Source of the DNA: Bacillota bacterium
GTDB lineage: Bacteria; Bacillota; Clostridia; Christensenellales; Aristaeellaceae
Length of the DNA stretch: 11,319 nucleotides
Assembly (NCBI GenBank): GCA_023409955.1
Contig: JAEYQQ010000032.1
Location: 1-11,319, forward strand
Reading direction: 5' to 3'
The translations under genes were made by a program, and so were the position numbers. The notes under the pieces were generated by a model. That model did not search any database, was not told where the DNA came from, and saw only the letters and a list, made by a program, of their open reading frames with translations. Within the stretch, counting starts at the first letter, position 1. Every line of letters starts with the position of its first letter. This document shows positions 1-5,438 of this stretch, piece after piece.

Positions 1-859
1 CAGGTTCTTCTGTTATGATAGGCTCTTCTGTCACGGCAGGTTCTGTCACAGCAGGTTCTTCTGTTACGGCAGGTTCTTCTGTCACGGCAGGCTCTTCTGT
101 TGCCTCACCCCGAAGATTGACATTCAGTAAAGCTAAAGGAATATTGCTATTGTTATTGTAAAAAGCATAGCCTTTGCTTTGTCCGCGCTGCACAAACGAA
201 ACTTCCTCCCCGTTTGTTAGAGGAATCAGCTTATCTGCATCAACAAAACCATTTTGTATGCCCTGATTTGTATCAAAATTGACTGATAACCTATCGCGGC
301 TGTCATCGGTATATCGGCTGTCCACATACACAACACTGTCAGCCGTTAAGCGAGTAAGTATCTCACCACTGCGCTCTCTGGTATAAACGCGGACATTTCC
401 CACTGCTGTCCTAGCATAACCTTTGTTGAACGAAGAAATCTCCGCTGCTGTCTTTTCAGCAGGATCTATTGCAGGGTCCTCTGTTGGCATAGCGGTGGTA
501 TCATCAACAGGCGTCTCCTGCGGATTTATAGAGGGTTCTTCTGTTGGCAATGCTACTAGATCATCCACAGGCGCATCTGTAGGTGCCTCCACAGGTTTTT
601 CAGTTGTTAATGTAATTGGATCAGATGTCTCAATAGGTGCTTCCGTTGGAACAACAGAAGCCTCTGTTGAAACTTCTGTTGGTGCTTCGGTAGGAGCAAC
701 TGTCGGTGAAGACTCCTCCACAACAGCAGTAGCTACAGGCGTTTCATCACCAGCCCGAGTGTAATCCCGTCCGGTAAAAATGCCAGATGCATCAAAATCC
801 AACAACATTAGGACTGTCAAGATGATGGATATGACTCTACGGAATTTTCTGTTTTCCAT
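1..859 (-). CDS. Secreted/surface protein with SH3-like module and Thr-Glu-Pro repeats (3' end outside window)
   Basis: The reading frame is open from ATG 859 to the left edge (286 codons, no stop), so the C-terminus is missing. Residues 1-26 look like a signal peptide or membrane anchor: basic MENRKFRR, then a hydrophobic stretch ISIILTVLMLL and a possible ASG cleavage area. Residues about 40-140 are a low-complexity Pro/Thr/Glu/Val linker with two 20-residue tandem units (96-115 and 116-135, each with PVDD...PTE.P). Residues about 146-216 (GNVRVYTRERSGEILTRL onward) resemble a bacterial SH3 module, often a cell-wall or peptide-binding domain. From residue 254 a TEEPAV hexapeptide repeat begins and runs off the edge. 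The start is preceded by AGGGGTG at suitable spacing and a promoter lies upstream. I infer an envelope protein on a repetitive stalk. Whether it ends in LPXTG, a catalytic domain or more repeats cannot be seen. No specific family is recognised. Confidence 0.8.
   Translation of the reverse strand, partial: MENRKFRRVISIILTVLMLLDFDASGIFTGRDYTRAGDETPVATAVVEESSPTVAPTEAPTEVSTEASVVPTEAPIETSDPITLTTEKPVEAPTDAPVDDLVALPTEEPSINPQETPVDDTTAMPTEDPAIDPAEKTAAEISSFNKGYARTAVGNVRVYTRERSGEILTRLTADSVVYVDSRYTDDSRDRLSVNFDTNQGIQNGFVDADKLIPLTNGEEVSFVQRGQSKGYAFYNNNSNIPLALLNVNLRGEATEEPAVTEEPAVTEEPAVTEPAVTEEPIITEEP
2..106 (-). repeat. 18-bp tandem coding repeat (TEEPAV units)
   Basis: Six consecutive units begin at 2, 20, 38, 53, 71 and 89. 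Five are 18 bp, and the unit at 38-52 is 15 bp (one Glu codon lost). The core on the + strand is AGGYTCTTCTGTYACGGC; the units at 2 and 89 are the most diverged. On the coding strand they encode TEEPAV or variants (TEPAV, TEEPII). The array continues beyond the left edge, so copy number is unknown. In-frame length variation fits slippage or recombination expanding a surface stalk. Confidence 0.9.
455..574 (-). repeat. Two tandem 60-bp coding units in the Pro/Thr/Glu-rich linker
   Basis: Residues 96-115 and 116-135 of the surface protein align without gaps over 20 positions (PVDD, PTE, an acidic residue, P, then I and P are shared). The DNA units are 515-574 and 455-514. They have diverged, so this is an older duplication than the TEEPAV array. 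Confidence 0.7.
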
Positions 860-985
860 GTTAGCACCCCTATTCTATTCTTTTGCTTCGCTATTATCTG
901 TTAAGAAAGGTATCTTCTAAAGGAATACATGGGTTACGCTACATACATTATATAAACCGGTACAAGGAATATGGTATTATTTTGA

Positions 986-1014
986 ATTATACACACGACA
1001 TAAGGAAAAATCAA
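986..1014 (-). promoter_or_regulatory. Sigma-A-type promoter of the surface-protein gene
   Basis: On the minus strand TTGATT (1014-1009) is followed after exactly 17 bp by a perfect TATAAT (991-986). Transcription would start near 979, leaving an AT-rich leader of about 120 nt before ATG 859. No clear riboswitch or attenuator is recognised in the leader. Confidence 0.75.
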
Positions 1015-1187
1015 GGGATATACGTTCATGTTTTTTTGTTAATTTATAATACTTTTGTAATATTATGCAGGGTATTGTCGAATATTTAATAAATTGTGCT
1101 ATTCATATACAGCTAACCGTTAGACAATTTTCGACTGCTGTATAAAACAGGTAAAAGTAATATACCCTTATAAATCAAAAGTGACAC

Positions 1188-1217
1188 AAAAAAACACTCT
1201 TTTTTAAGAGAGCGTTT
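1188..1217 (-). terminator. Rho-independent terminator of the DUF1858/ferritin-like/ECF-S operon
   Basis: On the minus strand AAACGCTCT (1217-1209) pairs with AGAGTGTTT (1200-1192), with one G-U pair and an 8-nt loop, and runs into seven consecutive T residues (1194-1188). It starts 10 bp after the tandem TAA TAA stop of the ECF-S gene. Stem, loop and U-tract all fit an intrinsic terminator. Confidence 0.85.
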
Positions 1218-1226
1218 ATATAATTA

Positions 1227-1709
1227 TTAAAGTTTGTTCTTGAACTTTGGATAATATAAACTAAATACCATGCCTAATGCAATACCTGCCGCACCCTGCA
1301 GCAAGTTTGGTCCGACAGATCCCATGGCTGATGCCCAGTTATAAACTAAAGCTTCAAAAAAAAAGTAACCTGCTACCATACATCCTTCGGCTAAAGCAAA
1401 AACACCAAGGTTGCTAATATGCTTACCTGGGCGAAAAAGAATAGCCGCTATCAATCCCATTACAGCCTTGATGATGAAAGTTGGTGCGATGTACATTGCG
1501 TATCCGGACAGCAGATCTGCCAATGCTGATCCAACCCCTGCAATCAATGCTGCATAAGGACCTATCACCATGGAAGAAAAAAATATGACACCGTCTCCCA
1601 GATGAATATACCCAATTGCAGTAGGCACTTTTAAAAACCATGTTGCCAAGAGAACCAGGGATGCCAGCATTCCGCCCAGCGCAAGCCGTTTCACATGTTC
1701 ATCCCGCAT
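1227..1709 (-). CDS. ECF transporter S component (substrate-binding membrane subunit)
   Basis: This 160-residue protein is very hydrophobic, with about six predicted membrane segments (roughly residues 7-27, 30-48, 50-75, 78-95, 103-125 and 130-155). That size and topology are usual for S components of energy-coupling-factor vitamin/metal importers. The hallmark stretch YIHLGDGVIFFSSMVIGPYA followed by GVGSALADLLSGY is typical of the PF07155/PF12822-like S-component group. Such proteins bind a small substrate and dock on a shared EcfA-A'-T module, which is not encoded here, so this looks like a group II (orphan) S subunit. The substrate cannot be read from the sequence. I chose ATG 1709 because AAAGG lies 8 nt upstream; an in-frame TTG at 1715 is too close to that site. 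It is the last gene of its operon, 61 bp after the ferritin-like gene, and ends in tandem TAA TAA before the terminator. Confidence 0.85.
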   Translation of the reverse strand: MRDEHVKRLALGGMLASLVLLATWFLKVPTAIGYIHLGDGVIFFSSMVIGPYAALIAGVGSALADLLSGYAMYIAPTFIIKAVMGLIAAILFRPGKHISNLGVFALAEGCMVAGYFFFEALVYNWASAMGSVGPNLLQGAAGIALGMVFSLYYPKFKNKL

Positions 1710-1770
1710 AATCAAAGCCTTTCCCGATATCGCAGAAAATATTTTTGAATGTTATTACTATAATTTGCTT

Positions 1771-2253
1771 TTAAATATGTTCCTCAATGGCAACTAAGTG
1801 AGACTTTTCTTCTTTTGCGATAGCTATAAATGCTTCCTTCGCTTCAATGTTCTGACAAGATTCAGAAAATTCCAAATAACAATTAACGGCCGTCTCTTCA
1901 CTTTCCCTGGCAAATGCGAGAAGTCCTTCTATATTGCTAAGTGCACCTTCACGCTGGGCCTGCATAAGCCCTCCGGGGAATAATATCTGCGCAGCAAATG
2001 ATTTTAGTAATATTTGCTGTTCCTGATCAGTGGCTTCTAGTGCTGTTTTTCCCATCCTGGAAAACTTCGCAAGATGCATCCTTTCATCACTTATTAATTT
2101 GTGAAGTAGTGCAGATAAAGCGGGGTCCTGACTAAACATCAAGCCCCGCTCATACACGCGGATAGCACGCCGTTCCATTTCACAGGCGAGATACAGCGCT
2201 TCCTGCTCACTTTTCACTTGCAAGGGTCTTTTCCCACTGCACATGTTTTGCAC
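1771..2253 (-). CDS. Ferritin-like / rubrerythrin-type diiron protein
   Basis: The 160-residue, mostly helical protein carries two repeats of the rubrerythrin-type diiron ligand pattern. The first is E27-x6-Y34 with E57-x2-H60 (DERMHL); the second is E119-x6-Y126 with E149-x2-H152 (EEKSHL). This is the four-helix-bundle erythrin module. No rubredoxin-like CxxC pair follows it, so this is a stand-alone diiron domain. Family members reduce peroxide or store iron in anaerobes, and that role is inferred here. The start is GTG 2253, chosen because a perfect AGGAGG sits 5 nt upstream; the in-frame ATG at 2244 is 14 nt from it, which is too far. It follows the DUF1858 gene by 97 bp and precedes the ECF-S gene. 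The N-terminal extension with Cys5 is of unknown use. Confidence 0.85.
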   Translation of the reverse strand: MQNMCSGKRPLQVKSEQEALYLACEMERRAIRVYERGLMFSQDPALSALLHKLISDERMHLAKFSRMGKTALEATDQEQQILLKSFAAQILFPGGLMQAQREGALSNIEGLLAFARESEETAVNCYLEFSESCQNIEAKEAFIAIAKEEKSHLVAIEEHI

Positions 2254-2265
2254 AAGCGCCTCCTG

Positions 2266-2348
2266 TTTTCCACATATTTATCCCCATTTCCTAGCGGATA
2301 TCTTTCGAATTTACACAACTATCTACATATTTCGCAAAGTTATCCACA
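2266..2348 (-). promoter_or_regulatory. Cluster of DnaA-box-like 9-mers upstream of the ferritin-like gene
   Basis: Read on the minus strand, the gap contains TGTGGATAA (2348-2340, exact consensus), TGTAGATAG (2327-2319), TGTGTAAAT (2317-2309, weak), TGGGGATAA (2286-2278, one mismatch) and TGTGGAAAA (2274-2266, one mismatch). All share one orientation. Offsets between first bases are 21, 10, 31 and 12 bp, close to whole helical turns. The spacing and exact core box suggest a DnaA-binding cluster. The weaker members could be chance, and binding is untested. Confidence 0.45.
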
Positions 2349-2350
2349 AG

Positions 2351-2557
2351 TTATGCCTTTTGCTCTTCCATATAGGCATTCAGCTGATCTACCAATTCCT
2401 CAACATTGCTGCCATGTACAGCACATGCTTCTTCCAAGCTTTCCATCGCGGATGCCGGACATCCAATGCAGTGCATGCCAAACTCCATCAAAATACGGGC
2501 AGAGCCGCGGTTCAAGCGAAGTACTTCGCCAATTGTCATTTCTTTGCTGATGGACAT
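2351..2557 (-). CDS. DUF1858 redox-disulfide domain protein
   Basis: This small 68-residue protein matches the DUF1858 family, called the hybrid-cluster-protein-associated redox disulfide domain. The order is a conserved N-terminal MTIGEVLRLN segment, then the GMHCIGCPAS motif with cysteines C30 and C33 (CxxC preceded by His29), then a helical C-terminus (NVEELVDQLNAYM). The length is that of a complete stand-alone domain. Relatives are common in anaerobes beside redox enzymes, and a thiol/disulfide or metal-binding role is inferred from the CxxC; no biochemical function is settled. ATG 2557 has GAGG 8 nt upstream. It is the first gene after a near-consensus promoter (2618-2646) and is probably co-transcribed with the ferritin-like and ECF-S genes, since no terminator intervenes. 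Confidence 0.85.
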   Translation of the reverse strand: MSISKEMTIGEVLRLNRGSARILMEFGMHCIGCPASAMESLEEACAVHGSNVEELVDQLNAYMEEQKA

Positions 2558-2617
2558 GGAATATTCCTCACTTTACTATATTTCATCGGATGGCGGAATT
2601 CACCTTCCGGCTCATTT

Positions 2618-2646
2618 ATCTTACCCCAAAGGGCAAAGAATGTCAA
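2618..2646 (-). promoter_or_regulatory. Strong sigma-A-type promoter of the DUF1858 operon
   Basis: On the minus strand a perfect TTGACA (2646-2641), a 17-bp spacer and TAAGAT (2623-2618). Predicted start of transcription is near 2611, about 54 nt upstream of ATG 2557. Confidence 0.8.
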
Positions 2647-2654
2647 CGAAGGCA

Positions 2655-2668
2655 TGATGGAATCATCA
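2655..2668. promoter_or_regulatory. Operator-like inverted repeat TGATG-N4-CATCA
   Basis: TGATGGAATCATCA is a perfect 5-4-5 inverted repeat ending 8 bp upstream of the -35 box of the DUF1858 operon. The 5-4-5 layout resembles CRP/FNR-family sites (FNR consensus TTGAT-N4-ATCAA), but the half-sites differ, so the binding protein is unknown. The position fits an activator. Confidence 0.35.
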
Positions 2669-2675
2669 ACCATGA

Positions 2676-2709
2676 AAGAATATGCCGTGGTATAGGTATT
2701 CATATTCTT
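2676..2709. repeat. 9-bp perfect inverted repeat
   Basis: AAGAATATG (2676-2684) and CATATTCTT (2701-2709) are exact inverted copies separated by 16 bp that include a GGTAT-A-GGTAT direct repeat. The element lies between the VOC gene stop (2754) and the DUF1858 promoter. There is no T-tract on the minus-strand side, so it is not a standard terminator. It could be a protein-binding site or a transcript-end stem. Confidence 0.45.
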
Positions 2710-2753
2710 ATACAACGGTTCATAACTAAATGGAAAATTGTATCCAGTTTTAA

Positions 2754-3122
2754 TCAGCGTTTAGGTACGATCTCCAGCCAATAACCGTCCGGATCCGCTA
2801 TAAAATAGATCCCCATTCCTTTGTTCTCGTAGCAGATACATCCCATTTTCTCATGAAGGGTATGGGCTGCCTCCATATCCTCTGTGATGAAAGCCAGATG
2901 AAATTCCGCTTCTCCAAGATCATAAGGAGTTTCCCGATCCCGAAGCCATGTCAGTTCCAGCTGGAAACAACCAGCTTCATCTGTCATGAATACCAGCTTG
3001 AAGGATCCATCAGATGCTTCTTTTTCTCTGACAACATGGAGACCCAGGGCCTCCTCATAGAAGCGAATACTCTTTTGCAAATCCAGTACGTTGAAATTTT
3101 GATGCGCAAATGTAAATGCCAT
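2754..3122 (-). CDS. VOC-family enzyme, glyoxalase I (lactoylglutathione lyase)-like
   Basis: A complete single vicinal-oxygen-chelate protein of 122 residues with two beta-alpha-beta-beta-beta halves. The four expected metal ligands are present: H7 (AHQNF), E56 (QLELTW), H75 (FHLAF) and E117 (YWLEIVP). The ending ADPDGYWLEIVPKR is characteristic of the glyoxalase I/GloA group. Family members convert the methylglyoxal-thiol hemithioacetal, but VOC substrates vary and clostridial hosts often lack glutathione, so the true substrate is uncertain. The start is ATG 3122 because AGGAGG lies 6 nt upstream; a GTG at 3128 directly abuts that site and is rejected. It begins 12 bp after the MBL-hydrolase stop, and its ribosome binding site follows that TAA immediately, so the two genes are almost certainly one operon. 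Confidence 0.85.
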   Translation of the reverse strand: MAFTFAHQNFNVLDLQKSIRFYEEALGLHVVREKEASDGSFKLVFMTDEAGCFQLELTWLRDRETPYDLGEAEFHLAFITEDMEAAHTLHEKMGCICYENKGMGIYFIADPDGYWLEIVPKR

Positions 3123-3134
3123 ATTCACCCTCCT

Positions 3135-4046
3135 TTAATGATCATCCAACGATACGGGCAGATCCGTATCCGCAAAAGGATCGTTTTGGTTGTATGCATC
3201 CAGTGTTACGTGAGCGGGAGGCGTTATCTCTTCTGAGTTATGATCCTTGTCTTGGTCAGCTATTCGTCTTTCTTCCTTCTTTTCTGCCGGCGGCTCTACA
3301 ATATGCAGATATATGTTTGATTCCGAGAATGTAATCTGGGCATACTCCCCAGGCTTTGTCATAGCTACCACTTCTGTTGTCTTATTTCTAGCCCTACGTG
3401 CAAAATCCACTGCTACTTCGCTGCGGCCCTGCCAATGCATGGGCATAAACAGTCTGGGCTTCACGGACAAAATAAAATAATTGGCACCGGCGTCAAACAT
3501 GGACCCCATTCTTGGATCCACAGGGAACATGCACAAATCAATATGCTGCCCGATTAGCGGTTTGACAGCCTCCTCAAACGCTTTTTCCGCAGCCTCAATC
3601 TCCCGCAGTGTACTTTCTTCACGCCAATGCCAAAGGTTCAAATCACCTGCATGGAAGATACGCAGTCCGCCAATATCCACCAGGAATGAAACACCCATAT
3701 CTGTTGAACCGTATGCTGTCACCCTGATTCCAGGAGCCAGTAGAAGATTGTCACCAGGGGCTAACCTTTTCCCGCGTATGCCAATAGGCGTGTCATTGGC
3801 AACAATATACGTAACTGGATTCCCTTCCAACCATGTATAAATCACCTGGTCCAAATGGTCAGGATGAGCATGGGTGACAAAAACAAAGACCTGAGAATAA
3901 GGTTTAAAACTCTCCGGCGTCAACTTTGCGACGGCAGGAAGTTCTTTTTTCTCTCCTTCCCAATAATCAAAAACCAGCAGCGTGCTGTCCACTTGAACGG
4001 AAAAGCCGCTGTGATGGTGGTATGTAACAGATGCATGCAGCTCCAT
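3135..4046 (-). CDS. MBL-fold metallo-hydrolase (COG2220/UlaG-like) with acidic C-terminal tail
   Basis: The 303-residue protein has a metallo-beta-lactamase fold. The N-terminal strand YHHHSGFSVQVDSTLLVFDY fits the UlaG-like branch. The zinc motif is THAHPDHLD (H59, H61, D63, H64), the next ligands are in HAGD (H132, D135), and the final ligand is H204 in MPMHW. All catalytic positions appear intact. After about residue 243 comes a roughly 60-residue hydrophilic, acidic tail ending DLPVSLDDH that looks disordered and is not part of the core fold. The substrate is unknown. ATG 4046 has AGGAGG 7 nt upstream. It is the first gene of an operon with the VOC enzyme and has its own promoter at 4081-4109. 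Pairing with a glyoxalase I-like enzyme raises a glyoxalase II-like role, but the sequence is closer to UlaG-type than to GloB-type hydrolases, so this is weak inference. Confidence 0.85.
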   Translation of the reverse strand: MELHASVTYHHHSGFSVQVDSTLLVFDYWEGEKKELPAVAKLTPESFKPYSQVFVFVTHAHPDHLDQVIYTWLEGNPVTYIVANDTPIGIRGKRLAPGDNLLLAPGIRVTAYGSTDMGVSFLVDIGGLRIFHAGDLNLWHWREESTLREIEAAEKAFEEAVKPLIGQHIDLCMFPVDPRMGSMFDAGANYFILSVKPRLFMPMHWQGRSEVAVDFARRARNKTTEVVAMTKPGEYAQITFSESNIYLHIVEPPAEKKEERRIADQDKDHNSEEITPPAHVTLDAYNQNDPFADTDLPVSLDDH

Positions 4047-4080
4047 GCACGCCCCTCCTCTCTCCTATTACCTTTTCTCT

Positions 4081-4109
4081 ATTTTTGCACAACTCGCCCT
4101 AACTGTCAA
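4081..4109 (-). promoter_or_regulatory. Promoter of the MBL-hydrolase/VOC operon
   Basis: On the minus strand a perfect TTGACA (4109-4104), a 17-bp spacer and a weak AAAAAT -10 (4086-4081) helped by an adjacent TGC, giving an extended -10. The start of transcription would be near 4074, about 28 nt before ATG 4046. Confidence 0.65.
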
Positions 4110-4187
4110 GAAAAGGCCTATAATGAATCATTTAAAAACCATTTGTTTGGAAAATATATATAAACTTTCGATTTAATTCTCCACTTT

Positions 4188-5414
4188 TCAACCATTTTCA
4201 AAACACTCTACCACAATTCTTCCTTGCGCACTGCTCATTGTATGACCTATGGCTGACATCAGCGTAGGAGCAATATCCACCATGTTTGCGCTGGATATTA
4301 CAGCTCCTTTTCTGATTCCGGGCCCTGCTATAGCAAACAGGCAGCGAGATGCTGAATGTCCCGGACCAAAGCCGTGAGTCGCCTTTTCACGTTTCTTATG
4401 CTCCAATTCATCTACAAACACCACACCAGGCATTGCTTCCACTGCCAAGTAAATGCCCCTTCCGGCACCCATACTGATTAAGTCATCTGCGTCATAAATA
4501 TGTGATATGCCAAGCTCTTCCTTCTTCTGTAAAAGAAACGACTTTACATTGTTTATTTGTTCAGTGGTAGCCCTATTAAAGTGAAGATACGCCCCCATAC
4601 CAGTAGATTGTGCCTTGCACATACCTATAAATCCAGCTTCAGCCAGTGCCTGCTCCAAAGATACTGTCTTGCTGATATCGGCCAAACCATGGTCGCTGAC
4701 CAGCGCCACTATCGTATCCTTCCCAAGTTGTTTTCTGTCCAAAGCAGTCATCAATCTTCCAACACGCTCATCCAACCGAGCAATCGCCTGAGAAGCCTCT
4801 TTGCTTCTTACCCCGTATAAATGACGCATTTCATCACAATCCACCAGGTGAAGCGTCAGAAAGTCAGGAGGCCGCTTTGATAGAATTAGCTTTTCTGCCA
4901 GCAAAGCCGCATAGTCATCCAAATCGGGCTGATGAATGCCCTTTCGCTGCTTTCCATAGAGCAGTTCCATGGCCAAAATCCAAGGGGCACTGCCATATTG
5001 CAACATTTTTAGTGTCTGATTTTCATGAGGCAATGCCAACACTTCAGGAAAATTCCATCGTATATATGGATTTTTCCCTGTGACAGGCCACAATATAGAA
5101 GCTGTTGTTCCGCCTTTTTCGTGGATCAGCTGATGCATGGTAGGCCTTTTGATTTGAGAGGCTTCCCAGTACCATTTTCTGTTTTTAATGCTTGTATCCG
5201 GTGAAAAAGGTTGATTATGCGCAATTCCATGCTGATTGGGATAGCAGCCAGTCAAAATGGTTGTGTGTACGGGGTACGTCAATGCCGGATAGATGGTCTG
5301 TACATTTTTACATAGTGTACCCATTCGAATCAGCGCACCGATATAGGGCAGCCTTTCTAATGCATGTATATCCTCTTCCCACAGCCCGTCCAGGGAAATG
5401 AGCAAAAGGCGCAT
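4188..5414 (-). CDS. Alkaline-phosphatase-superfamily phosphodiesterase / nucleotide pyrophosphatase-like (PF01663)
   Basis: The 408-residue protein fits type I phosphodiesterase/nucleotide pyrophosphatase enzymes, which cleave phosphodiester or pyrophosphate bonds through a metal-bound Thr/Ser. Visible active-site elements in order are D9 (LISLDG), likely nucleophile T46 in PALTYPVHTT, then GCYPNQHGI, D192/D194 and H198 in LVDCDEMRHLYG, D241-H242 in VSDHG, and H347 in THGFGPGH. The C-terminal MVDIAPTLMSAIG is typical of the superfamily. The set seems complete for a two-metal site. No signal peptide is evident, so a cytoplasmic enzyme is likely; the substrate is unknown. ATG 5414 has AAAGGAG 6 nt upstream. 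The gene starts 24 bp after the PHP-phosphatase stop, so they are co-transcribed. No convincing terminator was found in the 141 bp downstream. Confidence 0.85.
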   Translation of the reverse strand: MRLLLISLDGLWEEDIHALERLPYIGALIRMGTLCKNVQTIYPALTYPVHTTILTGCYPNQHGIAHNQPFSPDTSIKNRKWYWEASQIKRPTMHQLIHEKGGTTASILWPVTGKNPYIRWNFPEVLALPHENQTLKMLQYGSAPWILAMELLYGKQRKGIHQPDLDDYAALLAEKLILSKRPPDFLTLHLVDCDEMRHLYGVRSKEASQAIARLDERVGRLMTALDRKQLGKDTIVALVSDHGLADISKTVSLEQALAEAGFIGMCKAQSTGMGAYLHFNRATTEQINNVKSFLLQKKEELGISHIYDADDLISMGAGRGIYLAVEAMPGVVFVDELEHKKREKATHGFGPGHSASRCLFAIAGPGIRKGAVISSANMVDIAPTLMSAIGHTMSSAQGRIVVECFENG

Positions 5415-5438
5415 GGTGTACTCCTTTCAGACGATCTA

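Larger units (their letters stand above)
860..1226. other. Gene-free AT-rich intergenic region (367 bp)
   Basis: This stretch separates the surface-protein start from the end of the ECF-S operon. It contains the promoter at 986-1014, the terminator at 1188-1217, and an 8-bp perfect inverted repeat, TATACAGC (1106-1113) with GCTGTATA (1137-1144), 23 bp apart. A small open frame on the + strand (883-1089) overlaps the minus-strand promoter, has no clear ribosome binding site and encodes an unrecognisable Ile/Tyr-rich peptide, so I do not call it a gene. Confidence 0.75.

Noticed and set aside
2..106. CRISPR-like array
   Set aside because: The units are contiguous 18-bp in-frame coding repeats with no unique spacers.
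423..764. Open frame on the + strand encoding a Ser/Gly/Val-rich peptide
   Set aside because: It is the reverse-strand shadow of the repetitive surface-protein gene; it has no ribosome binding site and its repeats are explained by the minus-strand codons.
883..1089. Small + strand open frame (68 codons)
   Set aside because: It overlaps the minus-strand promoter in AT-rich DNA, has no clear ribosome binding site and resembles no known protein.
1710..1715. TTG start of the ECF-S gene at 1715
   Set aside because: The AAAGG ribosome binding site is only about 2 nt from it, but is ideally spaced from ATG 1709.
2254..2350. Replication origin oriC
   Set aside because: DnaA-box-like sequences alone are not enough: there is no dnaA/dnaN neighbour and no convincing AT-rich unwinding element with DnaA-trio pattern, and the gap is only 97 bp.
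2243..2695. Open frame of 150 codons on the + strand
   Set aside because: It runs antisense through the DUF1858 gene, its promoter and the DnaA-box gap; the composition (many Cys, Phe, His) is unlike a real protein, whereas the minus-strand DUF1858 gene is recognisable.
3122..3135. Glyoxalase system I+II (GloA/GloB) operon
   Set aside because: The hydrolase resembles UlaG-type rather than GloB-type MBL proteins, so the pair cannot be called a glyoxalase pathway from sequence alone.
4110..4187. Terminator after the phosphodiesterase gene
   Set aside because: A CCA/TGG mini-stem before TTTTT on the minus strand has only three pairs, too weak to call.
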